This document shows positions 8,983 to 21,418 of a stretch of DNA of 64,000 nt, in pieces. The notes beneath the pieces are model-generated. The model made no database searches and had not been told where the DNA came from. It saw only the letters and a list, made by a program, of their open reading frames with translations. The number at the start of each line of letters is the position of its first letter. Position 1 is the stretch's first letter. Both the position numbers and the translations under genes were made by a program. The DNA comes from Ashinkailepas kermadecensis (Eukaryota; Arthropoda; Thecostraca; Neolepadidae), in assembly GCA_034440615.1 (NCBI GenBank), contig JAOTOM010001546.1, forward strand, positions 1 through 64,000, given 5' to 3'.

Positions 8983-9758
8983 CACAATGCGTTACGTGTT
9001 TGCAGGCTACTATTCTACGAGGAGCTCGAAAAACGGACCAACACTTTTGTATTTGCCACAAAATACCCACTCTCGTGTTCTGTTGTATCCAGTATGCGAT
9101 AGACAATGAGCTCCTTGAGGTCACGCGGTAAACGACCTCTTCAGAATAATTACAGCTGGATTGATCTGCCAGTGTTGGTTTGTGTCGGATGACAACAATC
9201 AACCGTTTGAGGTGGGCAAAGTGGCACCTGCGATCGAGTTTGTGATGTAATTATAACATGACCTGGCAGTGCACCTCAAAACAGATACACGTGTGCTTGA
9301 CCTATGATGACGACGCAGGTAAGGATGTCTTTAGTAACATATATGTCGAGTTTATAACGACTTGACAATCTTTTCCATTCCTGAGCGGTCATTATATTTG
9401 AGTTAAATTAATAAGTTCGAAGTGGCCCAGAATGACCTAGTTCAGGTCATATGGTAACAAAATGACCTCTGGTACACCAACTGCACCTATATTGATATAT
9501 GCATTGGTCCGATTGCGTTTCATAACAAGCAACCGTTTGAGACGTTAAAAAAAACGCCCACACACTACTTTATGACGTCATTAGACATGTCTTAAAATGA
9601 CCTGAAGGTCATTTTTACATAACGTACCCTGTGTTCATTTACAGGTGCCTACTGAAAGTCTCAAGTTGCTGTCTCAATTGGTTTGGCTGTTATGGAAGAT
9701 AAAACAAGTCGGCAAAAAGCCCACACAGTGACCCGCGGGTTAAGGTTCGCGATCATGA
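8983..9758. other. Intergenic, AGGTCA/TGACCT-rich
   Basis: TGACCT and AGGTCA form everted pairs at about 9432-9449 (five-base spacer) and 9599-9612 (two-base spacer), with single half-sites at about 9119 and 9463. No gene was recognised. Confidence 0.4.
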
Positions 9759-9905
9759 GTGGAGAAGTTAAAATTTATTGGTGCGACACATCACATGGAG
9801 GAAATGAGTGATGCCAATTTGGTGGGTGGTGCCCACTCCATAGGGTTCCATGTTCAGAGAGCAAGAAGTTGGTGGGGCCAAGACAAGGATGGTGCGGTCA
9901 AGGTC
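9759..9905 (+). repeat. Dispersed repeat shared with 51655-51815 (minus)
   Basis: GGAGAAGTTAAAATTTATTG, GCCAATTTGGTGGGTGG, TTCCATGTTCAGAGAGCAAG and TTGGTGGGGCCAAGACAAGG recur in the same order and spacing on the minus strand at 51.7 kb. Both copies have an open frame with similar peptides (MEEMSDANLV versus MEAMYVANLV). The family is not recognised. Confidence 0.6.
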
Positions 9906-11187
9906 CCACCAAGTATAGGAAAATCTACCCCTGTTCGAAACCTATTACAAAGTAGCCCCTCATCCCCTGGTCGTAGGGCCAGGGAACAGTAGTGCGGCTC
10001 CTCCCTTCCCCAACTTCCAGTGAGTTCAACATTTCCCTATCGGCGTTGCATGGGAAAGCGACTTCAAAATAGCTGGTGTTGCTGGATCCCCCTCTGAGAT
10101 AGTACCTACGCTTCCATCCTGACACGTTGAAGTTGCAGTTTCGAGAGAGACAGACGTGGCCACTGTTTTGCCGGCTTGTTGTCCCCGTTTGTCCTGCGCC
10201 CGTCATGGCGCAGTAAAACGCTGATTTAAACAATCAGTCGCACGTTCTAGTCTCTTAATCTGAGACTTTGTTTTGATGTTAAGCTAATTTAATAGAGGCC
10301 GCAGCCATCTATCTCATCCGACGTTGCTGTTATTTCGCAGCTAAGCAGCCCAGCTGGGAACGAGCAGAGCATAAAAGGCGATTCGAACAGCTGCTTGAAT
10401 GACTGTAGAAATGAGGAGACGTTCGCTGACCAGAACTGTTCCTTAGGAAGCCATCTGGACGGTTCTCAATTGTCATATGACTAGAATTTCGCCGTTCTAG
10501 TCCTGGGAAGAGGTAGGCAGTAGGCTGGGAAAAGCGGATGGCTCACGAAAGCGATTCGTAAGCTGGAGGCGTGCCTGGGCAGGCTTAGGGAGGCAACGTG
10601 CCGTGAAGAAGGTGACGGTGCATTCTGATGATGATGCGCTACCACCTTTTTTCTTGTATATCTGTTGCAAAATAAATATAACTGACACAGCTTATGTCGC
10701 TTTGCTGTTGCATCATGTTAGCAGCTCATGGGTGTTTAAACGGCGCCGACCATTCGGTTGTTCTGTGGGATGTTCAATCAACCATATAAATATTGCAGCT
10801 CTATTTACCACCGCATTTGTAACCGTGCCATTGCGACGATTGTCCGTGTATTATTAGTTTTTGAATGACCGGTGTTTAAAGCTATATGACGCTGTGCATT
10901 ATTTTCCGTGGTGAATGCATGGCGGTATGTTGTCTACGCTTGGGAGTGCCTGTCTTATTTATTTTGTTTTGGCACCGCAGCGTCCAAGTTGGGTCACGTG
11001 TTCAGAAGCAGGTGAAATTATGATTTGCACTCCTATTACCACGGTTGGCACATTGCTACCATGTTTATTAGCCCTGCCATTTTCACGGACGTCATTCAGC
11101 CCCAGTCGGCCCAACATGTGCCGTCACCATCTCCCCTGCTCTCGGGCTCCTCCCCCGGAGACTGAAAAGGTTTCTGCCCGGCAGAAA
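9906..11187. other. Intergenic, nothing recognised
   Basis: Several open frames of 60-104 codons show no family motif and no supported splice structure. Confidence 0.4.
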
Positions 11188-11248
11188 TTGGCACCTGAAA
11201 CATACTCTATGACATTGGCAATGTTGTAGAGTATGTTTCAGGTGCCAA
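11188..11248. repeat. Near-perfect 61-nt palindrome (hairpin)
   Basis: The 22 bases at 11188-11209 (starting TTGGCACCTGAAACAT) are the exact reverse complement of 11227-11248. The 17-base centre also pairs (ACATTG against CAATGT, two wobble pairs between). RNA from either strand would fold into a ~29-pair hairpin. It could be a miRNA-like precursor or a tiny inverted-repeat element remnant. Confidence 0.75.
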
Positions 11249-12235
11249 ATTCACATTGGTACTTACGTGACGAACAATAGCGGAGCCATTGAAGGAGGCG
11301 AGAAAATGTGGGTTTGTGTTATTGCCTTGTACATATTTTGTTACTTTGGTTGTCTTGGATGCTCTGACATAAAAAAATAATAGCTGTACTTGTGGTTGCG
11401 TATATGCACTTCTCGGTAGAGTGGACTGTACTTGATCAACTGCCTTCGACATGTTTTTATACAGACATGGTGACATGCGTTTCACCAAGGGCGAATGCCA
11501 AGTATATGTGCTGCAAAATATTGTATTTTATTATCTGTCATCCCTGTATGTCTATCTGTATAGACAGACATGACCTCCACTTGACTATGACCTCCGCCAC
11601 CACCTCCACCCCACCCTCCACCCGTTACTCTTACTTACCCGTGGATCATCTCCTGATGGTCTGCATTGCTCACCGGTCGACAATGTAATTCCCAGGTGAC
11701 GAGCTGAACACACTAAACACTTACTGGCAATCGAAGGCGTTGTCTGCAAACATGGATAGGTGGAAGTCACCACCTCACTAGCACCTCACGTACTTTGTCA
11801 GGGTGCTAAATTTGCAGTCGTGGTGGACGGGGAGATGGTTTTTCACCGTGAAGACCAGGCCATGGCTATCCTTGGATATGTCATGACTCACAATGTGTTT
11901 AACGTAATGTTAGGGCGCAACTGAGGTGGTTTTGACATGTTTATCCAGAAATGTGTGTTGGGCATCGATGATGGATCAAAGCTGCCTGCCAAAGCCCTAC
12001 CGCTTTGACGCCGCTTGGTGTAGGGAACGTCCCTCGCCACATGTCCAGAGCTGGCACGTCTTCGTTCGGTTGCATTTTCGCATTCGCTATGACATAGGAG
12101 GTGCTTGATGTCGTAGGAGTGTGGCCAATGCTACCCTTGGTATGTGTAATATAGATCTTAACGTACGTCATGTGTTTGGTCTTCGGATCCAGCTGGTTTT
12201 GAGCATTAGATGTTCTGATCTAGACGTTTAAGCGG
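11249..12235. other. Intergenic, nothing recognised
   Basis: This contains short open frames only and no repeat unit recognised. Confidence 0.4.
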
Positions 12236-13064
12236 TTAGACGTCTTTCCGGTCAGAACCTCAAACCCCGTCTCGGGGGGTGGGTCGATGGAGGCCCCCTC
12301 TCTAGTCTTCAAAATAAGCGTCGCACGGAAGCGAAAGAGGTGTCTTCGGAAAGCGCTCGACGGGTAGGGTCCGAAACCACCTCCAAATTGCATCCCCCAC
12401 GAAGTGATGTCACTATGGGGATCTATGTGATCACGACTGACATCATGTTTTTGGGTCTGGAGAGTTCATTATGGGGGAGATTTGAAATACAAAATTTAGT
12501 TGGAATCAGAAAGGGAAGGCGAAATCGATTATGGCCCTAAAACGTTTGTCCACCAAAAAAAACATTTTAGGTTTGTGAAATTTTCAAAATATTGAAGTTT
12601 TCAATTTCTTTACTTTTTCTTCTTCTAATGGGCAGACCGGACCGCAAAACGTTGCTTGAAGTCAACTTGCTCGCCTAAACATGCTTACTTTAGCCAGAAT
12701 CTTCGATTTTAGCCCTAATGGGCAAATATACAAAACTAATACGTCATCGAAAACGAAAAAAAAATCGCTGTTGTGTTTCGTTGCATACCTAAAGATAAGC
12801 AAAACCTGAAAATTATATTCGAATAAATATCTTCATCCGTTAAATCGTGACGACTGGTTGAACTTTTTTGGAGGTGACCTCACTTGACCTCGTTGACCGT
12901 AGATTGACCTGACCCAAAAATGTTCATACAACATGCCAAATTGATGTGGGAAAAGGTATGCGAAATTTCGGCGCGCTACCGCGCCGCCGTTTTTTTCCAC
13001 TGTCCGGGAGACAACCTCAGGGGCGGAGGCGTAAAAAGACACCCTCCGAAACGGGGCGGGTTAA
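12236..13064 (-). mobile_element. piggyBac-type MITE, ~830 bp, left end damaged
   Basis: The right border is GGGCGGGTTAA at 13054-13064. The left border starts TTAGACGTCTTTCCGGTC, where the expected TTAACCCTCCG is partly lost. The whole length is the reverse complement of the element at 33229-34093, including TCAGAAAGGGAAGGCGAAAT and the GACGACTGGTTGAACTTTTT segment. TTAA at the borders and CCC-starting ends are typical of piggyBac superfamily elements. No transposase frame is present. Confidence 0.7.
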
Positions 13065-13398
13065 GCGATGTGCGTATAAACTTCGTGAGCGTTCTCCATG
13101 TGATACTGCGTCCTTCTTCGGATAGATAAGTGTAGAACGGCTCCTTTACACACGATGTTCTTGCAAACACCTGGCCCGGTTGAACTAGCACGAAACACTT
13201 CTACCCCGCAAAAGCGTGAACCAATTGCGTTCACGTGTGACCGTTGAAAGTACCCCTCAAAAAGGGCTCATTTTGGTACTTTTTATTTGGGTTCAAATGA
13301 GCGATTCTTTGCTGTCCACAGAACCGATTACATGGGGTAAGATGAGCAGATTTCTTCCATAAGAAGAGTTCAATTGAACTGATGTAGTTACCGCTGCA

Positions 13399-14145
13399 TT
13401 GCTTTTCAGTGCAGCATGAACGATCAGCTGTTCATGTGAACCATTGTTTGCGCTCAGTTTACAACAGTTCAATGGTTCATATGGCCATAGAAAATGGGCT
13501 CACTTTGGTACTTTTCAACACTTTTTGAGGTAGTTCTTTTCTGAGTGCTGTCCTGAAAGAGGTGGGTAGAACCTGAGAGGAGTTGGAATCCCCCAACTCC
13601 TTCGCTGTAGTAAGATGACTAAAGACACATAGGTATTACAGTGGAGCAATAAAACGTTTGCGGGACAATTCATGGTTTGGTTTTCGGTGATTTAGCATGT
13701 AAAATCCATTACAACGACTAAAGAAACAAATTCGCAAGCATTTCCATAAGAAATGAAGCATTTTCAAACACCTCATTTATCTTGCCCTGGGGCGCAATTG
13801 GTGTGACGAATGTGAAGCACCATCCCGGTCATGTGACAGACTTCAGAGAAGGCCATCACCGGCCCTAACCAGATCATACCGGTGTATAAGAGCTTGTGCA
13901 GGCTCGCTAGGATCAGCGACTGGTCCCCAGACGCAGGAGCAGCCGCGGGCCAGGTTTAGAACCAAGCACCACTTCGTGCGACGACAGGAGCCGCATTGAT
14001 CGTCCAACGCGACATAATGCAGCGTACAAAAGGTAATGGCATTGTTGGCGGGACCATCTATTTACTCGTTGCATGCAATAAGCAATAAAGACGGAATGTA
14101 TCTGGTGCGGGCGGGCTGAGTGGTGGGCTGGCTCATGACGAAGAC
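13399..14145 (+). repeat. Dispersed ~750-bp repeat, copy 1 (others at 30366 and 31992)
   Basis: The sequence from TTGCTTTTCAGTGCAGCATG to GCTGGCTCATGACGAAGAC recurs with about 10 percent differences at 30366-31120 and 31992-32745. Recognisable internal blocks are AACAGTTCAATGGTTCA and GGCCCTAACCAGATCA. It has no coding capacity that I recognise, and no terminal repeats were seen. Confidence 0.75.
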
Positions 14146-14425
14146 TTGGGACTGTTAAGGCTAGGACGATGTTGCCTTTGACGAGATGTGAGAGTGGTCG
14201 CGCAGTTGGACCAGCTCCAGTCATTGTTGCATGTGAGATGGCCTGTCAACGTGGATGCTAGAATGTCGGCTAACTTGAATATGTCGGTGATCGTGTGAAA
14301 CTATTCATGGAAGCTGGATTGTATGATAACTCTGCTGCCTCAATGAATATTTCAACTTGTAGATGGGAGATGGACGACTGAGAATGCTGAGATGATGTGA
14401 ACGTCAGACAAGATGTGAATGTTAA

Positions 14426-14560
14426 GATGTATGGTGGCCCAATGAACTGTTGTCTGACAAGATGTATTTTGAGACGCTGAGATGTATGGTGGCCCAGTGA
14501 ACTGTTGTCTGACAACATGTATGGTGAGACGCTGATATGTATGGTGGCCCAGTGGACTGT
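14426..14560 (+). repeat. 55-bp tandem repeat, ~2.5 copies
   Basis: ATGGTGGCCCAGTGAACTGT begins at 14431, 14486 and 14541 with TGAGACGCTGA between copies. Confidence 0.8.
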
Positions 14561-14831
14561 TGTTGGTCAGGTTTGGTTGTCCATTGTTTGAAGGGGCGAC
14601 TGTATTAATTTTGTCCTTTCTGTCGCATGATTGAAACTATTAATTATTTTCACCGTATAACTGTTAATCAACTGCACAATAAAAGTGCTCGATTTGCGCT
14701 GACTGTCAAGAGAAGCACTTGGATCAGAGGCTGTTGGATATATAAAACAGCTATTCAGCATACAACCGGATGTTATCGCAACGTGAGGTCCGAACTAGAC
14801 TTTATCACTTGCCAAGGAGTCTGTCTACACA

Positions 14832-14925
14832 TTAACCCTCGCACGGCTGGGGGTCTGAGCCACCTTCGCCAGGCTGGGGGGGGTAGATACATACCTCCCC
14901 CCCAGGTATCTCACGAACCAAGCAA
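14832..14925 (+). mobile_element. Truncated end of a piggyBac-type MITE
   Basis: TTAACCCTCGCACGGCTGGG matches the end of the element at 15013-15676. It is followed by TAGATACATACCTCCCCCCC, after which similarity stops. Confidence 0.55.
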
Positions 14926-15012
14926 GATAGAACGAATCTGAAAATTGCATCGGATAGCCCGAACAAATTCCAGTCGAAAGTACTTCGGTAGTGTTTACGC
15001 TAGGATTTGAAC

Positions 15013-15676
15013 TTAACCCTCGCACAGCTGAGGGGGGATAGATACCTACCCCACCAAAGTTTTCCCGCGACAGCGGGAAAACGGCGCGCGGCAGGACGCT
15101 GAAATTTGGCATACCTTAAAATTAGCTATTTTACCATTACAATTAGCCCAAAACTCTAAATTAAAATTTTCAAAATTTTGGATTTTCAAAATTTTGGATT
15201 TTTTAAATTTTGGAATTTTGCATTTTGAATTTTTGAAATAGGTATACGAACCAAAAATATGACGTTCTAAGTCAACTTAGCATTATACAAAAGTACATAG
15301 TTTGTCTGCAATGTTGATGTTAGTTTAGATAAAACTACAAAGTGCAAAAAATGACGTCAAAAAATCAAAATTCGAAAATTCTGAAATTGTACGTTTTGGC
15401 GCTCAGTCAAGATAAGTAAACCCTGAAAGTGTCATTGTAATATCTTTATTATTGAAGGCGTGGCGACTGCTTAAATATTTTTGGAGGTGACCTCACTTGA
15501 CCCGCGATAACTCGGTGACCTTTGATGACCCGACCATAATTTTTTTTAGATCATGTAAAAATAGCTAATGGTAAGGTATGCCAAATTTCAGCGCGCTGCC
15601 GCGCGCCATTTTCCCGCTATAGCGGGAAAACTTTAGGGGGGGTAGGTATCTACCCCCCCAGCCGTGCGAGGGTTAA
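15013..15676. mobile_element. piggyBac-type MITE, 664 bp, with ~100-bp terminal inverted repeats
   Basis: It starts TTAACCCTCGCACAGCTG and ends CAGCCGTGCGAGGGTTAA. The outer ~100 bases are inverted copies, including TTTTCCCGC/GCGGGAAAA and GGTATGCCAAATTTCAGCGC. Flanking TTAA on both sides is the piggyBac target duplication. The middle shares GTGGCGACTG and GGAGGTGACCTCACTTGACC with the longer family members at 12.2, 33.2, 46.0 and 59.2 kb. Confidence 0.8.
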
Positions 15677-16790
15677 AGGGTGCCGGTAGACAGGACTTCG
15701 TTACATCATACATCGCCGTTTTATTCGCTGTTCAAACAGAGACGCAAGTAAACGTCAGTCAACATGCATGCTACTGGACCAAAACAGGGATGGTGATGCA
15801 GAATGGGAGAAGGGATGGATGGGGACTATGAATAGCCCCTAGAAAGGCCGGTGTTTCAAAACCCCCATCAGAGAAGCTGTGCTAACCTGAGGGAGCGTGA
15901 GTCACTAGCCAGCAGAGTAGCAATGGCTGACCGCACTGTGGGGAGATGTCATCTTTGGGAAATATTATGGATGATATTTTGGATGAAGCATATCTCAATC
16001 AATTTCGTGGATAGCATCCAAAACAAATAAATGCATGTGAATGAATGAAGAACATCAAATTAACTCCTATAATCACCCACCAGCTTAGCTCATCTGATGC
16101 AGAACTTAGAGAAAGGGAGGTAAAACGGGGTTACAGTGTAAATGGGATTTCGTATTTACTCATTGAATACGACCGGGTGTCACTCTTGTTACATATAGTT
16201 ATCCCATGTATTGCCCTTTTATATTGTAACAAGAAGCCCGATCGGGCATGAAGTGAGCATAGCACTCACTTGTATTATTTGTCAGGGTCTGATGTTAATC
16301 CATGGCTGCAGGTGATTGGTGGCTTATAGGTCGCGTATTGCTTTCAGACTGATATTGCATTGGAAGCTCGTCAATTTGTCTCGCATATCACAAAGTGCAT
16401 TTTCTGGTGTCTTGCTCATGACGGAACCGAAATTGTCTCTTGTGGCATAGTGGGGTGTGAATGACTGAGCAAAACGGGCACCTTGCTTTGTCATTGCTTA
16501 ACACCACACAGGGTTCGTCGTAGCGAAAAAAAATCGTGTCGTGGTGCAAGTACGGCTGCTAGGATTGTGTCAAATTTTCGGACGAATCAGAGGATATTGG
16601 TGCGGTGAATGCGTTGCTGAATTGCACGCTAGTGCTACCTGACGAAACGTGTCACCGATAGAGGTCAGGTCACGCAGTGTGGTATTTCGTGTATATGTTG
16701 TACATTTATCAGTGCCAAGATAGTCTACATTTAGTATTTCGTTTGGCCAACATATGATACCCCAGTGGTTCAATATAATTTCCTGAATTT
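15677..16790. other. Intergenic, nothing recognised
   Basis: No gene family or repeat was recognised. ATGAATG is repeated near 16036. Confidence 0.35.
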
Positions 16791-16796
16791 CATCAA

Positions 16797-17500
16797 TCCT
16801 GACCTTAGGTGAAACGCTTACCTTGCAGGTCAAATGCTCAGATGAGCTGCTTTCTTGCTCGGTGCGAGATTAATTGACGCTAATATCCATCGGATAAATG
16901 TGTTTATCTTGACCAGGGGTGAAACGTTGACCTTGAAGGTGATATGTTTGGATGTGCTGCTTTCTTGCCCGATGGGAGATTATTCGGCCCAAATGACCAT
17001 CCGATGAATGTGTTTAGGAATACTTTATTCGATACTCCTTAGTTGACAATAGCGCAAGGTTAAACCGGTATATTGTGAACATGGGTCAAACTTTGAGATC
17101 GTACATCTGACACTTGAATGTGCTGCATCCATGAGCCATTGCCAATGTCCGTGTGTTAATTAATGGTGCCAAGTAGAATATTGCGGACATTATCAGATAC
17201 CCACGAATGTGGCATAATTACTTTATTTTGGGCATTCTTTTGCGAACGGGGATGAATCGATTACCATGACGGGCAATTTTCTTCCATGTGCTTTATTTAT
17301 GTGCTATGTAGACTATTACCTGCAAAATCAGGTATATCCAATGTGTCACCATGACTTTATTCGGTACCCCGTAAATTGATATAGTGAATGAGCAAAGCCA
17401 ACCTTGGTGACCCGAGGTTGAACTGTGACATTGAAGGTCACGTAATTCGATGTGCTGCATCCTTGATGGACAGCGGCCAACTAGACGTTGGAATCATTCG
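16797..17500 (+). repeat. Degenerate ~110-120-bp repeats with AAGGTCA motifs
   Basis: TGAAACG-TTACCTTG-AGGTCA, then GATG(A/T)GCTGCTTTCTTGC, then AT(C/A)CATC(G)GAT(A)AATGTGTTTA recurs at about 16805, 16918, 17090 and 17410. It looks like an old tandem array. No gene was recognised within it. Confidence 0.45.
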
Positions 17501-17599
17501 GCTAAGTGAAATACTTAGACTTTTATGCGGTACCCTGCTTCTGACTATAGTTATCTTTCTTGACCTCAGGATATTAGATTGCTTGTCCTATTGAATAAT

Positions 17600-19080
17600 T
17601 TTGACTGCCTTACTTTGGCACCCTCCAGACTAGAAAGAAACTACGGATAATTTTTTTTCTGGGACCGTTCTAAATTTTCCTGTGCTCGGGTCGATTCGAT
17701 TGAATACCCTTGTGATTTTTTTGGGTCGAGTTCTATTCTTCGTAAGCCCCCTGCGCGATGTTTTTGGGCCCAGGTACTCTTCTTCAGACTGTCGGTGCGT
17801 TTTTTCGGTACCTCAAAACGATTCTATTACAGGGCCCGACCCGTTTTTTTTGGAAGAGGGGGGAGAGTGAGGGGTCCTCGACGCAATCTTTTGTGGCCGA
17901 AGAGTGACATTCCTGTTATAAATTTACTTTTGAGAATCCAGCTATGACTTGATGGGCTCCGGAGGATTTTGAAGGGCAGCGGCGTGAACATTTTGGGTTT
18001 AAGTGCGATTTTTTGGCCGCGTGGTCACTTGTTGGTATACCTATAGTGAGTTTTAGTGACTTCAGCAGGTTTTGTTTCGGGTGGGTGGGGGAGGAAACAC
18101 GTTTTTGGTGGTCCAACACGTTTTGGGGGCTTTTGGAGCGATTGTTAGGACGACGGGATTTTCCATAGCCGGACTGTTCTTCGTTAGTTGCCCGGCTTCA
18201 CTTTTTGGGTGGTTCCGATGCGACATTTCAGGTCCTGTTAAGGCAGGTGTCGTACCATTGTTAAGGCAGGTGTCGTACCCATGCACACTGTGATAACTGG
18301 AGGGAAAAACTGGTCATAAATCATTGCGGACAAAGTATGCTAGTTGCAGGGGCGATTTTGGTCTTAATCGAAAGAGCTTCACATTTCGAACATATGAAGA
18401 AGCTCTATTGTCTTAAAGATTGCTTAATCCAGGAATTTCAGAGGTAATGCCTACCAGAGTGAAGGGAACATTCCCCTCCCCTCATTTTGCTTCCGCGAAA
18501 TATCTCGGGAACCTATTGAGGTAGACAGCTCAAATTGTGCACACACCTACATGAGTATCTAGTGTACCTCGTTTTAAAAGATCGACGTCCGGTCATGCAT
18601 AGTGACATCATAATGACGTCATAAGCGAAGTCCATGGGCATTCATATATCGGATAATTATTAGTTAGCGATTGCTATGCAAGCATTATGCACTCTAAATG
18701 TGACCTAATAATTGCTCCGCAGAATGGATCCAAGATCTCCTTGTCTCAAGTGGCTGAAATTATCTGAAACATCTGGAGGTTTCTCCAAATTTATCGCACC
18801 CACGCATCCGCGGAAAGGGCGAAAGAGCAGAAAGACTGCTTTCAGGATCACTCGATTTCATTATGAGCATTCGTGGCCAAGTCAACCAGGATTCCGAACA
18901 GTTACCTCTAGTTACACTCCCGCTATGCGAAGCAGTGGTAGACAGCACGGCACGGGGAGGGGGCATGCAGTGCGGTACGCTTCTGCTGGAGTCGGGTCAA
19001 TGCTACGGCTTCCGCCAGGGAAGCCGATGTTCTGGTTCTTTTTTAGAGGCCCAATGTGGGTTTATGCATTGGAAGAGTCC
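17600..19080. other. Intergenic, nothing recognised
   Basis: Only short open frames are present. T-rich and G-rich tracts occur at 17640-18130. Confidence 0.35.
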
Positions 19081-19089
19081 ATGAAGTGT

Positions 19090-19500
19090 GATTGATTTCA
19101 TCTCCTCGTGGCGCCCCACCACACCGGGGCCCTACAGGGGGGACGCCTGTGTCACGCGGATGGGAGGACGCCACGCGCCCGAGGAGTTATACGGGGCGGA
19201 CGGCGCCTGCGCACGGTCGGGAGAGAGAGACTCACCACCCGGACCGTACTAACAGAGGCGCCCACCGCCTGACCTCGGCCGGGCGGGCCGGCGAGCACTG
19301 GGAATAAACCTAGGTCCCCGGCCCGAGGCGACCAGCCACTTGGCCCGTGTGGGGCCCTACGGGCCCGCCCACCCCTCCGGGATATCGGGACCAAAGAGGC
19401 GTGTTGGTCCCCCGTCACAACTAGCACCGTGCGACGCGGGACCTCAGCCTCCAGGACTCCGTCAACCCCGGGGGGGGGCGGGCCGAGGTCACACACATGC
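19090..19500. other. GC-rich island of unknown nature
   Basis: About 400 bases rise abruptly to high GC with many CpG and GGGCC runs, and a 116-codon minus frame (19152-19502). Abrupt edges suggest an inserted element, possibly a retroelement UTR, rather than a host exon. No motif supports a specific call. Confidence 0.3.
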
Positions 19501-21153
19501 ATTTGTACGTCTTGGTGTTATAGTCTGGGTGTTGGTGGGAGACCGCGGCAGATGGAAAATGACTGTGCGTTCTTAAATACTTCTCAGTTGTGTGTTATGT
19601 GCCCTCAAATTATTAAAGGCAGATGCGTTGCATTATTTTCTTCATCAGGGAATTTTGCAACAGCCATTACACCTTCATATTTGCATGATAAGTCACTAGA
19701 ATGTGAAGGTCAAAAAGCAGAAAGGGGTTGGTTTGATTTAAATTGCCAGATATAGCCACACTTAGCACAAATTCATCCACAGACGTTTTGCAGGCAGCGT
19801 TCACCTTACGAGTTTACACTGACATGCTTGTATTTTGAGGATATATTATATTTAAGCTATAAGCACCTGAAGCTATAAGCACACAATATGGAGGATAGAT
19901 TACAGATGTAATGAACTACAAATTTCAAGGCCCTTGGCTTTTAGGGTCAAACGAGGTCGTGATCTGCTGCCTCAGCGCACCGCCGCTCCACCTCACCGGC
20001 AAAGCCTTTGTGACCGTGAACGATCGCCGGCCGCCGCCCGGGTCGGTGGATTTGGCATACCTGCAACACCTATATTTACTAACGGATTTCGAATTTGTGT
20101 TGCATAGGATGCGCTTAACGACATTTTACAAAGTCACGAGATTGCATTGCAATATCGCCGCTCGCTAATGAGATGTTTTCTTAAAATAAAAAAACCAGAA
20201 GTAGGCTGATTCCGCGCCCCCACCCCCACCCCCTCCTTTGCTGCGCGTCTGAAACAGCCACATCATATGCTTACATCAATCCTGTAGCATTTTGCCCAAA
20301 ATAATGTTCATAAAACAACACCTATACTTGTACCATTATTGGCTCTCAACGTCTACAACTTATCCAACCCACCAGCCATTAATGCCCTTGTATTCACCGG
20401 GATGATCAAAAGCAATTCGGCGACAATTTTTTGAATAGTTTCACAAGTTTCTGACACCATCCGTTCCAACGTCCACACTTTATCCCAGGGCTACAACTCA
20501 CCAGCCTCGACAACACATCTCCGTATCGCCTCTCCGGCTGACCCGACCCGACCTACCACCTCGGCTCCCCTGTGACGACTGCCTGGCCAAGGTCAGTCGC
20601 GCACCACCTGGCCGCACTGGCATCAGTGCCACAATGGTGACACGGCGCAATCACTTCCGACTGTGCCTTGGCGCAATGACACAGCATCCGACGGCCGGCC
20701 GTCGTCACAGTCGTCAGAGCGGAAACTAGCTTGGCACGACGGTCCCGGCCACGGCTGAGAATCGAGGCGTTAAAAGGCGACGTCAGCGCCGGCAGGTGCC
20801 GGCTGAATGTCTGGGATCCTCACCGAGCACATATCCCAGGATACATGGCTGCCCAATGCATTCCGAAAGAGAGATACGAATTTGACTTCGACAAACATTC
20901 TGCAACATGCATTTATGAAATGTAGTTATGTACCTACCTCAGTGGCGCTGGTCGGAAGCGGTTATGGCTGGCTGACATTTCGCTGTTGAATATTGGAGGA
21001 GTCTTTGTGCCTCCGAGTATGCCTTCCACATGTTTACATCTAATTAACCAATCAACTTTGCCAGAATTTAGCAGTTGTATGTTTTGCAGAAATCATTGCT
21101 CGCCCTCAATCCAGTTTCATCTTGAAACGGTTTCACTGTCCAAGAAGTGAAGC

Positions 21154-21175
21154 ATATATATATATATATATATAT
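21154..21175. repeat. (AT)11 microsatellite
   Basis: Twenty-two bases of alternating A and T. Confidence 0.95.
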
Positions 21176-21418
21176 GAATTAATTTTACGATACGAACACG
21201 GTTACTTTACTACGATTAATGCGAATAGACGAATTAATGGGACTCGGCTAGGTTCGCTAGGTTCAATGAATTCTTGATCACACGCAGCTCGGGCCCGACA
21301 GCTGGATCAGCGGGTGGTCAAGGCCCTCATTCACCACCAACTGGGATTGTCAGACACCGATAATACGTCACATTTTCAATCAGACATTACTAGCTCATCC
21401 TAGCAGCTAAACGAAGGT

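Noticed and set aside
8327..9202. 291-codon minus-strand ORF with NTGPK repeats
   Set aside because: Most of it reads the 19-bp minisatellite; flanks have no family motif.
18712..19095. 127-codon ORF as a host gene
   Set aside because: No recognisable domain, no splice support and atypical composition; likely chance.
19152..19502. 116-codon minus-strand ORF
   Set aside because: It lies in a GC-rich island where stops are rare; no family motif was seen.
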